A program made the position numbers and the translations under genes. Shown here piece by piece: positions 48,066-59,540 of a stretch of 64,000 nt of DNA. The stretch's first letter is position 1, and each line of letters opens with the position of its first letter. The DNA is taken from NCBI GenBank assembly GCA_963573305.1, contig OY754331.1:151585728-151649727 (forward strand). Reading direction: 5' to 3'. Below the pieces are notes generated by a model that was given only the letters and a program-made list of their open reading frames with translations, made no database searches and was not told the origin of the DNA. Source of the stretch: Pyrrhosoma nymphula (taxonomy: Eukaryota > Arthropoda > Insecta > Odonata > Coenagrionidae).

Positions 48066-49475
48066 TCATTATAAGACTCCCACTTTACACATTCCAGAAA
48101 TGAGTGAACGAATACTTTAAAATCAAAGTTTTGGCAAACATTTATCCCATCCAGGTATCCCTTTTGATTGAGAAGAAAGCTGAATGACATGAACATTTGA
48201 AACGGAAACTGGAGTTAGCTTTGATGACACTGTTAACGATTTTAGATAAAATTTTGTTCTGGTTTTTAATTCAATACATTGATAAATACATTGATAAATA
48301 CATTTTTAAAGGAAGTTCAGCATTTTCGAGAAATTTCGGAGATCTCGATCACTTACCACAGTGAAGCGTTCATTAACGTTGATCTTAGTTTTATGATACG
48401 GACTCGAGTCTATTTTGAGATAAGGGAATCTGAAGTGAATATCTTTTAATAATACCCCTCCATGTGAACTTAGTCATTACTGTGGGTAGTAAATCCTCGT
48501 TTAGTTCCCCTGCCAGAAAAAGACAGGGACAGGGCAAGGCCCTATTCGTTTCAATATAATGATTAATGATTGTGATGTAAATTTTAATCACTTCTTTGTG
48601 AGGATGGTCTAAGTTCCTATCTCCCATTCAAGAGACTTCATCGCCTAATTACCTAAATTACTCCTAAAAAAACTCAATCACCTAAATTCTTAATTTATGT
48701 AAGGCCTATTCGTAGTCAAAAATTGTTTCTTTGCAATTAATTTATCGTAAAATTAAATCAATGTTTCTTAGCATATAGACATAAATGAGGAATTGACTTC
48801 AGTAAAGCTACTGCGTAATCCCTTGGACCTATAATTTAATGGAATTTTCCAATCAACAATATGCCGTGCTGGATAACTGAAGCCGCATATTTGATAATAA
48901 CGCTAAAATCAATAATTACTTTACGGCATTTACTTTTCTTTCTTCCAAATTCTTTGTGATATGGTGGATTATGTGAGATAATGGATCAGGTATCGAAAGG
49001 TTGCCTAAGATCAATTCTTAGTACAAAAGGTAATGGTTAACGCTGAAGCTGAGAATCACTGTACATGAATTTTTGGTGTTTGAGGCATTTGTTCTGACAT
49101 AAACAAGTGCATCAATGAAAATTTGGAGATTGCAACAAGTATAATTTATCTAAATTATGGGAGTTTTATTCTCATCATGCCCACAACAGACTTAATTTGG
49201 AAGTAAAATCTTGTAGATTGAAAACTTATGTAGAGCGCCACTGAAGTGTAACAAATAAGTTTCAATAAATTACTGAAAAATCAACCTTCAATGCTTATTG
49301 TTGGAAAATAGAAATCTTCTATTTCCTTTTATGCGAAAAACCCCTTTAATATAATTCAGAAAAAATTCCATGCACTTGATATTAAAACATTTGTAGCGAA
49401 CTTTCTGCGTACACATTGTTATCTTATGTTAACTATACCTACATTTAACTGAGAAATTTCCACAGGAAAACATAG
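48066..49475. other. noncoding region, A+T-rich
   Basis: Nothing recognisable; the 78-codon minus frame at 48391-48627 has no domain. Confidence 0.45.
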
Positions 49476-49543
49476 GCCTGGACTGGGATTAGAACCACGG
49501 ACCTTTGGCCGAGCCAATGCGCAGACCACTACGCTACCTAGGC
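49476..49543 (-). repeat. tRNA-derived SINE head
   Basis: The minus strand reads GCCTAGGTAGCGTAGTGGTC (A-box-like), ending with GGTTCTAATCCCAGTCCAGGC (B-box-like). The acceptor ends pair partly (GCCTAGG with CCAGGC). The anticodon region is collapsed (ttggc/gccaa with a 3-base loop), so it is not a working tRNA. A possible body follows on the minus strand (tatgttttcctgtggaaatt). Confidence 0.6.
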
Positions 49544-51814
49544 TTCCTAATTCCGGAGGCAATTTGGGAGGATACAAGTGGGCTGGATGTTAAGCCCTTG
49601 CGGTCCAACCATGATGGCAACGCAAGGTAGAAGAGGACTTTTTAGAAGCCAATACCCCTGCGGTTGCATCCTATACTAGCACTTTTGCCGTGCTAGGCCA
49701 CGAATGAATATATTCATGCCTGCCGCAAATACGGCGATAAAATAATGGAGAAATTGAAAAAAGGAAAACATTTTTAGCTGTTTAGGCTCCGAAGGCAAAC
49801 AAGCGACCGAAAGAAGAACCAAGACATCACGTCATGATACCCGCCACCCATGGAACTACTACAGCAAGGAATACTTTATTTTCTATTATTAATAATATTT
49901 CATTGCTTATCATAGCTTCCAATTGTAGCCAAACAGAATAACATATCGCGACTTCCACTGAAATCCTGGATATATTTATGCGGATGAGAAATATATTTGA
50001 CTACATTGTTTAACTACATAATTGTCGCAAGTGTTATTTTATTCCAGCCGAAAAGCCAACTATTACATAGATGATCATCACATGAAGATGCGTAACTTTT
50101 AATTATTTTGAACCACCCTATTGGGCGTCCCCATTAGAATTTGAAATTATTCGATGCGCTATGTAATTCTGTCGTCCAATAAGGAAGAATTTGTAGACTT
50201 GCGCGTATGTTGCACTTCTCTTAGGCGAGTTAGAATGTGAACTAAGGAGGGACACATCCAGAGCAAAATTATGCCATAGATTGCTTAAACAGAAGCAATA
50301 GTCGAAATGTTATGAATTACCTCCTCTCTCAAATTCCGATAACAAGTGAATTAATACTCAACTAAACCGGGATTGTCCTTGAGGTGGCTCGATTATTGAA
50401 TGACACTGGTTCCCTCTAAAAAAACATTGGAGTAGCACGAAAAAGTGCTACTCCAATGACAAATTTTTGCGTCTTTTGAATTTATTCCTTTATTTTCTTT
50501 TTGACGATGCTCAGCATCCTAAAGTCAATAGGTGCAGTAGTTCCATATTTTCATGTTCACTGGTTAAATTCATTTTTATTACCAGATTAACCACGTAAAC
50601 ATTTCTATCGGTCTCTTTTTAAGACTACCTGTTCATTAGTATAATTACCTAACAATATTTCTTGGCAAACAGGAAAATTTGAGCGCATAACGTAAATTAT
50701 CAGACCCACATTTACACTAATGTACTTTCTGTCACATTTCATATTTGGACAGCCAAAAGACAAACAGGCTATTCGAAAGACATTGTCATTGTAATTGATG
50801 AATGTAAAGAATAAAGGAGATAGATGGAAAGAATGGAAAAAATATTAAGATATCTTAGAAAGAGTCCCGATGGAAAGTTTCTCGGCGATAAAAGATGATC
50901 CATAGATTCTTCTATTATGATAGCCATGGGAAGAAAAAAACAACCCCAAAGAGACAGTTCTGCGAGTTAACTTCCGCAACTCCGTGTGAGTGTGAGATGA
51001 GACAGAGCTCACTTTTCTTTTGGGTCTCTACTCTCTTGAGGAATTCTCCTAGTTTTTGTCTACCACCCACATGCTGCAGCACCACCATCGACGCCGCTGT
51101 CAACGTGGATAAGGGCTCGACGGTGGCATCTTACTTCCGATACGATTGATATTGGACTTGGGCGCGTGATTAATGGCCGATGGGCTAACGGCTGAAGGGG
51201 GATATGGGATGGGACTTGTTTATATATAAAAACGGCGCCCACGACACCATCCAAGTGGTGTTCATGTGGGAACGGGCAGACGAGTTTGACCGATGCAATT
51301 TCGTCGGGGATTTAGAGATTGATGTATGACCCAACCTTGTTCCTACTATTGCCGTCATCCCTCTCCGTTATGGCACGGTGACGCGAAGGCTATGACGACC
51401 ATTGATGGATTTTGTCCGCGTTAGTTGATTAAATTTCCGCGCGTGAAAACGCTTCAGCGTCGTTAAATATTCCTCCAACCCCTTACATTACTACCTAAAC
51501 GAAGTGGAAGGCCTTGCACGTTTAAATGACCCCTAGAGACTAGTCAGAAAAATAAACATTGTGTCACGATAAAACAAAGGCTCGGATAGGCAATGAGAGG
51601 CCAACTGAACTATTTTCTCTTGCTAGAATAAACGGTAATCATTGAGTAATAATCCCTATGAAATGCGGGACTCAGCCTACAAGGACTGGTGTCGTGCCTG
51701 GTAGCGAGGGAGTAAAGGTCTCTGCGGTCATCATCGGACGAAATCCTTGAGCAATACAAGCTGATAAAAGGATCGTGACACAGGAAATGACAAGAAGGGA
51801 GAAGCAGCGTTAAA
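49544..51814. other. noncoding region
   Basis: No gene recognised. It contains a perfect hairpin at 50425-50458. 50900-51260 is richer in CpG; small frames there overlap on both strands and have no domain. Confidence 0.45.
50425..50458. repeat. perfect 14-bp hairpin, 6-base loop
   Basis: cattggagtagcac (50425-50438) and gtgctactccaatg (50445-50458) are exact complements around gaaaaa. The element is isolated and of unknown function; the stem is too short for a typical microRNA precursor. Confidence 0.8.
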
Positions 51815-52535
51815 ACTGGTACTTTGGATGTAAGAAAAATGAAGAGATTCGGTAAGTAGGAAAACAAAACAGATGTCAAAGGGGATACAGACTTGTTGCA
51901 ATTGTGCGAGATGAGATGGAATGACAACGGGGACTTACGGATTGTATATTATGCGTTCATGTACAGTGGGGATGACGATAGTGAACTCTGGGGTGGCTAT
52001 GGTATTACAAACAACATTGAAGAAGCTATTACATAGAAAACAAGTGAGTGAGAGATCAGTAGAAGTTAAAATTAAAGCACACAACTAATTTCAACTTTGC
52101 TTCAGGTATACGTGCACAAGAAGGAAGAAGTGGATGGCTTATACGACCAATTAGAAGAGATAATTAGGAAAATCTCGCGCAGTAAAAACTTAATATTGAT
52201 GGAGGATTTTTGAGGAAGTAGGAGAAGAAAGGGTGAAAATGCAGAGCAACAGGCAACGGACAAAAAAGGATCGGAATGACAAGACGTTTGAAATTTGCGA
52301 AAGAAATGAATGGATAGTAACAAACACTTGGTTCATACATCACCAAAGTCATAGATTAACATGGAAAAGACTAAGAGACCTATGGGAGATAATAAATGGA
52401 TTATATACCATGGGCAGCCAGAGGTTTAGGGACAGTGTCAATAACTCGCATAAATTTCCGAGTGCGGATACGGACTAAGATCATAAAATAGTGGTGATAA
52501 AATGTTAGATTCACAAGGCTAAGTAGTAGTGAAAG
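51815..52535 (+). pseudogene. RTE-like LINE apurinic endonuclease domain, decayed
   Basis: Pieces in successive frames follow the endonuclease order. One frame (51815-52033) carries LDVRKMKRFGK, LCEMRWNDNGDLRIVYYAFM and YSGDDDSELWGGYGI. A second has SERSVEVKIKAHN, and a third VDGLYDQLEEIIRKI with LILMEDF. The frame at 52233-52478 has FEICERNEWIVTNTWF and FPSADTD, followed after a stop by DHKIVV. These match the usual NVR...CEMRW, LI(L)MGDFNA, ITNTWF and SDH motifs. The catalytic GDFN is EDF plus stop. Stops lie at 51857 and 52034, with at least three frame changes. The enzyme normally nicks the target site for LINE insertion. No reverse transcriptase follows. Confidence 0.75.
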
Positions 52536-53333
52536 CAAAGTCGGTCTTTTGAGAGATCTTGGTCACGCCTATCACTCCCACTTGTGATTAAATCGTGAGT
52601 GTAAGGTCATGATTGATTGATGCTCCAGCTAATGATCTGGTCAAGTTGCCTACGATCAATGATCTCACAGGAAAGTCGAGAGTGATACAAAATCGTAACG
52701 AACGTTGCTCTCGCTAGCCATTCGTAATTATATACTGTAATAATGACCGATGTGTACAGCTACCTCGTTCAGTGCCGGTTTCCGTGGAGTTGTGGGTAAT
52801 TCTTCGAAAACAATTGAAGGCACAATTGTGCAATACGTTCGAAGGTTTGTTTTGTTCTTACACAGTCTTCTTGGTTTGTGATTTAACGCTTAATTAAGAA
52901 GAATATTAGAAATATCCCTTATGATTATAAAACTATTGAAAAGTGACATTTTTATGGACTACAAATTATTCAAAACTCATTGTAAAAACCAATGACAAAT
53001 AGTAGCATAGTACGCTGCGAAAGTTTATTTTGGAAAGTAATTTGAAGATATCAAAGTTTTCTTTTGGCTGTAAGAATTTAAAGCAAATTATCCGAATGTA
53101 GCACTTAAATTTAATTTTCAATTACAGTCGGTATCACTGTTTCACTTGTGCAAGAGGCGCAATATTTGTCGAGAATATTGAAACGAAGGTTTATCGTGTG
53201 TGGGGAAGTCGCACCATGACCTCGCGGCTACGAGCAAGGGGGAAGCCCAGCTGATTATCGGTCGAACCGACACGACATATATATAGTCGTTATATAGTAT
53301 CCATGGTAGTTACCGTGAGTTGTGGCGGGTTCC
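52536..53333. other. noncoding region
   Basis: Nothing recognisable where the reverse transcriptase of the preceding LINE relic would be expected. Confidence 0.45.
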
Positions 53334-53344
53334 AACTTCATGTT

Positions 53345-53539
53345 TTTTGAGGAAACCGGGACTAGCCACGATAGTAACCTTTACGGAGTCACCCGCAAGT
53401 GCACATAAGTGCGATATTCCACCATGCTCCTATAAAGCCACCAAATAATCCACAGGGGAAAAGGACGCCTCGGTAGCTTAACTGGTTAAAGCACTCGGCG
53501 CGAAATCGAGGGATCCGGGTTCGAATCCCGGTCAAGGCG
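53345..53539 (-). mobile_element. fold-back SINE with antisense tRNA, copy 2
   Basis: Flanked by an 11-bp direct repeat, aacttcatgtt, at 53334-53344 and 53540-53550. On the minus strand it starts with a complete tRNA-like sequence in antisense, continues through cctgtgg, a 28-base segment not seen in the other copies, and tggaatatcgcacttatgtg. It then runs through the shared body (cacttgcgggtgactccgta ... ggctagtcccggtttcctc) to an A-run. The distal inverted arm present in copies 1 and 3 is absent, so this copy starts at the tRNA edge. It is the most complete copy for the tRNA part. Confidence 0.75.
53467..53539 (+). tRNA. tRNA-like sequence or pseudogene inside SINE, anticodon-position CGA
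   Basis: Folds as a 73-base cloverleaf. The acceptor GCCTCGG/TCAAGGC has one mismatch and one G-T pair. The D-stem is gctt/aagc, the anticodon stem ctcgg/tcgag with loop CGCGAAA, and the T-arm CCGGG-TTCGAAT-CCCGG. The loop would place CGA (Ser) as anticodon, but base 33 is G instead of T and there is no long variable arm, as real tRNA-Ser has. With its position inside a retroposon, this is a tRNA-derived sequence rather than a working gene. The A-box (TAGCTTAACTGG) and B-box (GGTTCGAATCC) are intact, so polymerase III transcription toward the right flank is possible. Confidence 0.55.
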
Positions 53540-53550
53540 AACTTCATGTT

Positions 53551-56500
53551 GCCTAATTAATCCTATTTTGGGCCAATAATGACTAATTAGTAGCATCATA
53601 AATTATAATTTGTCCTTGGTAGGGAATTAAATTTTAAATGAATATGGTCTAAGCTTCTCACTGTACAAGCTATGTCGGAATACACATTTTGATGGATGAT
53701 ACGATGATTTTGTTTATTACAGATAGCCAGCGCTATTTTATATACAGATGACTCTGTTTACTGCACGCAGAAAATTACGGTATCGGTGGTATGAAGTAAT
53801 AAATTGTCTTCCTAAACATATTAGTACATACCTACCTTGCCATTATTTCCCTTTTTGATTGAAATAAATCCTTGCCGATTTCAATGAGATCGCCTAAGGC
53901 TGATGTAATGACCCACTCATATAATTCATTTTTGCTTACAACCAATTACAGTATTACGATATTTAAATTGTACCGTTTATTGAAGCTGCACTCTTTGCAA
54001 ATGCAAACGAATGAGTCCCGTTACCTTGGCCCAGAGAAGCAGCCTAAATATAGATAGCATAGCGATAAAGTAACAAGCATAAATCATAATTACTGTCATG
54101 AACTGTTCTGGAAACTTATACTGATATTCACTGATCAAGCCTGTACAAGATTTTAATTTACTATTCACTACAAAAGTATAATGATGAAAGTATAAATCAA
54201 ATTACCTGTGGGTTATCATAATTTGCAGTACCATGTCTCGACACGTGTTTGGATCTAACCTGGCTCTATATTAACCGGAATCACGCTATTGTTCCTGAAA
54301 TTCAGTTCTTAAAATACCATTTCTCTAGATAAAAAGGAAACATATTGGCATATACGAAATTTTATTCTCGGAAATCAGGATTCGCTGGTTAGAATTACAG
54401 TAAAAAATATTTGCAAGAACGACAAAACAAAACCGTATTTCAAAAACAATTCGACGAAAATGCATAGCTGGATGAATACACCGGTGATTTTAACTCGCCG
54501 GCACTTCGGAAGATATATATGGGAAGAGAATTCAGACGAAAGGAAAACCCTAGGACATCCAATGAAGCACTGGAAACATTCTTGAGAGACAGCAACATCA
54601 TCAAAGCCCAGAAAAAGTGATTGAAGAGAGAGGAGCAGTGTTGAATTTTTAAAATGAATTGGCTATATGAAGCACAGCTATTAATATAGACGGCCGGTAT
54701 GCATAATATCGCGGCAAGGGTATCAGGTTTGATTTCTAAGCGATCACGTCATATACTCATACATTTATATATAACACAATTTACGACTCAAGGGAAGGGC
54801 AGGGCAGTCTTAAGGGAAGACGAGCCATAATGAGGCATGAAGCCAAAGTTGCTATATTAAGGGAGGGCAAAGTTGAAGGATGGAGAGAATAGAAACGATT
54901 GTAGGTACGTAGGCCAAACGTTTTCCAATTACCACCGTGGAGCATCGCGCTGATAAGAGCACCGGGATAGAGACAAAGAGCAAATGCGCTCCAGGGACAC
55001 CTCTTCCCTCCTCTTTACGAACCACCAAACTGATGCACTTACTGCAGAAGTACTTTATGACTCCGCCTTTCCACCCTCGCTTCTCCCGTCCCAGTGAGTG
55101 CGGGGCTGTCTGAAGTGTGCGCTTGAGTGTGCAAGTGTGTGTGTGTGGGACATCGGTGCGCCCTTCTGATGAGGTCGGAGAGGGACGCCAGTTGATCGAG
55201 AACTTCCGCAGTGGAGGTTTGAAGTGATCACTACAGAAAGTCGGTGGGCGGAAGATAGTAGATGAGGGAGAGGATGAACAGCGAATCCTGGCGATGGGAT
55301 CGAACACGAGAGATGGGAAGGGATGAGGTTTGCCGAGCACAGGGGCTGGAAGCGCCATCACAAGACCACAGGATGGGCAGGGGATGAAGAGGGAGGTAGG
55401 TATCAACATGTCTTGACCCTAGGGTCTTTGCAATATTGAACTTTTTCGGCTTTCCAGTTCCACTTGTCTTCCCTGTTTCCTGGACTCTCTCCGCCCGGGT
55501 CTAACTTGTACCCTCAAACCCTATTTCTATTCCAAAAAGTCCCAAGTCCCTCTTCATACCTAGCATGGAAAATTAGCATGTGCCAGGCTAGAATTCACGA
55601 GCTACATAAATAGGAAGAATATGTCATGTGAAAGACTCATCGTAATGGCGAGAGTGAAAAGAAGATAATATATTCCCATCTTTACGAGCGAGACGAATGC
55701 ACACTGCGGTCAGAAAATTGTTCGGCGATACGAAAATACGTGAATCCCGTCCAGAGAGTTTATTTTCAATTTTCGAGCTTAAGAAGAATGTCACGACCTC
55801 CTCAACTCCGTATTTTTTGCTGAGAAAATGAGTGTTTACCTAAGACCTTCTTATGCCACATGACGCTAGTTTACCATGTAGATACGGCAAGGGGTGCGCA
55901 GTAAGGAGAATCTTTTAGCCAGAAAACATTTAGAGAGGAATGGATGTAATTCATGAAGGTTTCATTAAAGCACTCTTTAGAGTGACATGGATACCTTCTC
56001 CAGAGGGGTAAAAAGCCGAGCAATGGAAACATCAAATGAAAAAGGAACTTTATCATATGCAGACCAGAAAAATAAATAAAGACGGATCAGATAAGCTTAT
56101 CTAAGCAGAAAGAACAATAAGAGAGATATGTAGGAGTTTCAGACCTGAAGGAAGGCAATGTCCTTTTTTCATTGCGTCCTAACACTTGCTTTCCAATGAA
56201 ATGTTAGCACTTTCATTCGTCAGTGGTCACCTATTATTTTGCACCTCAAAGTTTAAATGAAGTTATGTTTGGATTTTTTCGTGTATTCGGGTTTGGACTT
56301 ATAAGGATAAGTAGAGAGACTGCTGAATTATATTTGCCAGTTCAGAGCGCAGTTTGGAATACTTCTGAAGCGGGAAGCGCATTACGAAACCGAAGCGTTC
56401 GCCCATTTTCCGTTGCTATTCAAAAGCGGAATTTATCGCCAGAAAACCTAGGGTCCAAATATCGCTCGGTCTTAAACAAAGAATCTTATCAACAATACGT

Positions 56501-59333
56501 CGAGAGTAAAACTATTTGATTTCACATAATGGCATATGAAAAGTTAAGCCAAGACCAAGCGATGAGAAAACCCCACCGAATTGCCAAAAACCAAAGGTTT
56601 TTTTTATATTTTCACCATAAATTGAGCCAAACAAATTTCATTTTGGAGGAATACGCTTACAAGACCTACATTTATATTTTTGGAACGTATTTAAAAAAAA
56701 CTGACATGACTATATCATGGGGCAAAATAAATAATCAGAAAAAGCATTCTTCAGCATATTAAAACTAATAACAACAAACATGAGCAAAATTCCACTGAAG
56801 AGTTTGGGATAATATTGATATGGAGCGTGGTGTTGAACGGTTCCGATATCTGGAACATGTGGAAGGGAGATAAGGATAGATGGGAAACCTTTTGAGATAC
56901 GGGAAATTTGGAGAGAGGTAAGGCCAATAGGATTGAAGACGAATGAAGAGGTGCCAACCATAGCAGTAAAAGAGAGGAAGTAACTGGAGAAAATTCATGG
57001 GTGAGAAAGTGGGTGGGTGGAGGAAGTAATTAAAAATATTCAGTCCCTTTGACATTCCAGGCTGGAATGTAACGGATTCTACGTGTAGAACAAGGCGTTA
57101 GGAAAATTTCATCACATTAATGTCACCTCACAACAGCGTCACAGCTTTACTGTCCATTCTAGCATATATTTGCTTGATACATTTCTGTAATTGATTTGCA
57201 CACGATTGCACGCGATTAATTACTCATAAATAAACGTTTCCACGGCAAGACTAATGAGGGAGTAATTATCGCCTACTCCGACAAGGCCAGTTGAATCGCC
57301 CATGAGAAGAATCGAACGAGTACATATAGGGGAAGGACACGGCAACCAACGGCCCTTGTGCGCTCTCCTCTCATTACTTCAAAGCACGCCCTTCATCTCG
57401 TCCCGAGCGCTACATGGCATCCCGCTATGTACAACCTTTTTTTCTCTATCCGCCATAAGTATCCCCATTCTCGTGACGGTGCCGTGGGTGTAGGTGTAAT
57501 GCGCTAAACACAAGCCGGCCCTCGTTTATGACATCAGCGATGCTGGCCGCGGTTGCAGGTCACAACACACAGGACATAATTACTGCTCGTATCAAGGATT
57601 AACACGTTTAGATCGTAATTTGGTCAGCTTCAGCATACAATCAATATCTAAAGTCTCGTCACTGATTCTAAATTCATAATGAAGCTGTACTATGAGTATC
57701 CCCCTCATGGCTGTATTACAAGCATGTATTTTTCACAGGGTCAACGGTAATTTTTGGTACATGGAGAATTTTAAACGCGCGTTCAGTTTGATTTACGTCC
57801 AAATCAAATTCTTTTCACAATCATGATGCTTTAATTTTATACCTATTTTTATCCGTCCAACATTTGCATCAGCAGAAGATGATTGTTCATCGAAATCAAA
57901 TGTGAAAGGTGAGTGAAAGGACGAAAACATAGAGGCAAAATAAAAAATAGTTTTATTCGATTCTCTCTATAGAGCCACAACTCCATTATCGTGTTATTTT
58001 AACGCTACAGATCACAGAAAAACAAAAACGCAGTTATTTCTTATAGTAATGACAGTTCCCAGATTAAGTTAAATTGCGAGATAATTCCCAAAGCTAACGG
58101 ATTGTTAACCTGAGAAGCCAGCTCACAGCTTCACAGTGATCTCTCAGTTAATGCTCTCGGGCTAACATGGCAAATGACCTTAAAACCCTGTAGCACAATA
58201 CGCAGAAGCATGGGTTAAATTATGTGGATGGCAACGTAGATTGTAATATCAATAAAATAGCCTTACTAGGCCAATATTCTGATAGAATTACAATAGATTG
58301 ACCTATAACGTCTTCATGCTCATCATGAAACTGAAAGAGAACACAATGGGTTAAGGGAAACAAGGAAAAGAGCAATGAGGAAAGCGCAATGTTTTACCTG
58401 TAAACACAATCTTCCTTAGAAAAGTTTTTTACTGAGCTCATTCTGATTATCTAAATAAGGGTATTAAATTCAGCCATCAACATGACATCGTCTCTAATTG
58501 TTTCCTCCAGCTTTTTTTGCCCAATTCTTATACTCCGATAATTTTCTTCCCATTGCACTTATTTTATACTTTACTTCACATATTAGCTGAGCCCTTTTGA
58601 TCTATTAGTAATATTGAGACAAGAAAAGACCCTTCTTTAAAAATATAATACATTATAGACTGACAAAAAGCGAGGTATCAGGAGGTATTCCAATGCTTGT
58701 CCCCTTCCCCTTCCCCCCTCTCGACACGTCGCGAGACATCACCCCTACGAACTTTGTTTTTTTTTTCTTTTAATTTTAATGATATTCTTGAGTAAATAAT
58801 ACTCCCTCCCCCTTTGACATTTTTCCCCTTCCCCACTCCCTCCCACCACTTTCATAACCTTCCCCATCCACCTTCTCTTGTACCTACCTTGATTTGCAAA
58901 ATTATGTACCTGATTATGATGCAGTGCATCGAAACCCGGGTCGAATAAATTTTTATCTGTGGAAAATTGCATCTTCTGAATTATGTATTATAGACTGAAC
59001 TTGGCTGTCAGGACCTTCTCCAGCATTATGAATAAAGCATTCAAGTGGATAACAGTATTCGTAAATCCCACCAATGGGCACAAAAAAACTATTCCATGTT
59101 CCATAACACCAATTTTATTCGTCTCGGTGAAATGCCAAAAATTAATTTATTTTATATTGTGACAAGACCACATCGCAACAATGTCTATACGAATACGCCT
59201 ATATCTACTCAACAATTAAGATTTTTTTATAACCAAGCGTGTAGATTGTATAGCGTTTTGCTTTCTTATGTGTTCGATGTTTGTTTACTTTTCTTCCCGC
59301 AGAGCGAAAGTGGTTGCGCATGAAAAATACAAT
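53551..59333. other. noncoding region with purine-rich blocks
   Basis: No gene recognised. 54830-55410 and 56810-57030 are purine-rich on the plus strand and generate the 185-, 96- and 83-codon antisense frames. A (GT)n run lies at 55135-55147. 58690-58885 is pyrimidine-rich. The 98-codon frame at 56223-56519 shows no domain. Confidence 0.45.
58690..58885 (-). repeat. pyrimidine-rich low-complexity block
   Basis: Plus strand rich in C/T (cccttccccttcccccctct, ccccttccccactccctccc), interrupted by a T-run at 58756-58768. Confidence 0.6.
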
Positions 59334-59342
59334 ATATATTTA

Positions 59343-59531
59343 CATAAGTGCGATATTCCACAGAGGAAAAATCATTCGCCTTGACCGGGATTAGAACCCG
59401 GATCCCTCGATGTCGCGCCGAGTGCTGTAACCAGTTAATTCCTCTGTGGAATATCGCACTTATGTGCACTTGCGGGTGACTCCGTAAAGGTAACTACCGT
59501 GGCTAGTCCCGGTTTCCTCAAAATTAATTAA
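59343..59531 (+). mobile_element. fold-back SINE with antisense tRNA, copy 3
   Basis: A perfect 25-bp inverted repeat (59343-59367 with 59440-59464) encloses a tRNA-like sequence on the minus strand (59368-59439) that lacks its first dozen bases. It keeps aactggttacagcactcgg, loop CGCGACA and GGGTTCTAATCCCGG. The shared body follows (gtgcacttgcgggtgactcc ... ggctagtcccggtttcctca) and ends in aaaattaattaa. A possible 9-bp duplication, atatattta, lies at 59334-59342 and 59532-59540. It is A+T-only, so weaker evidence than in copies 1 and 2. Confidence 0.7.
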
Positions 59532-59540
59532 ATATATTTA

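Noticed and set aside
54852..55409. 185-codon minus-strand open frame
   Set aside because: Same cause: antisense of a purine-rich block; no recognisable domain or homologous pattern.
56223..56519. 98-codon plus-strand frame considered as a transposase piece
   Set aside because: No catalytic motif or family pattern; short enough to be chance.
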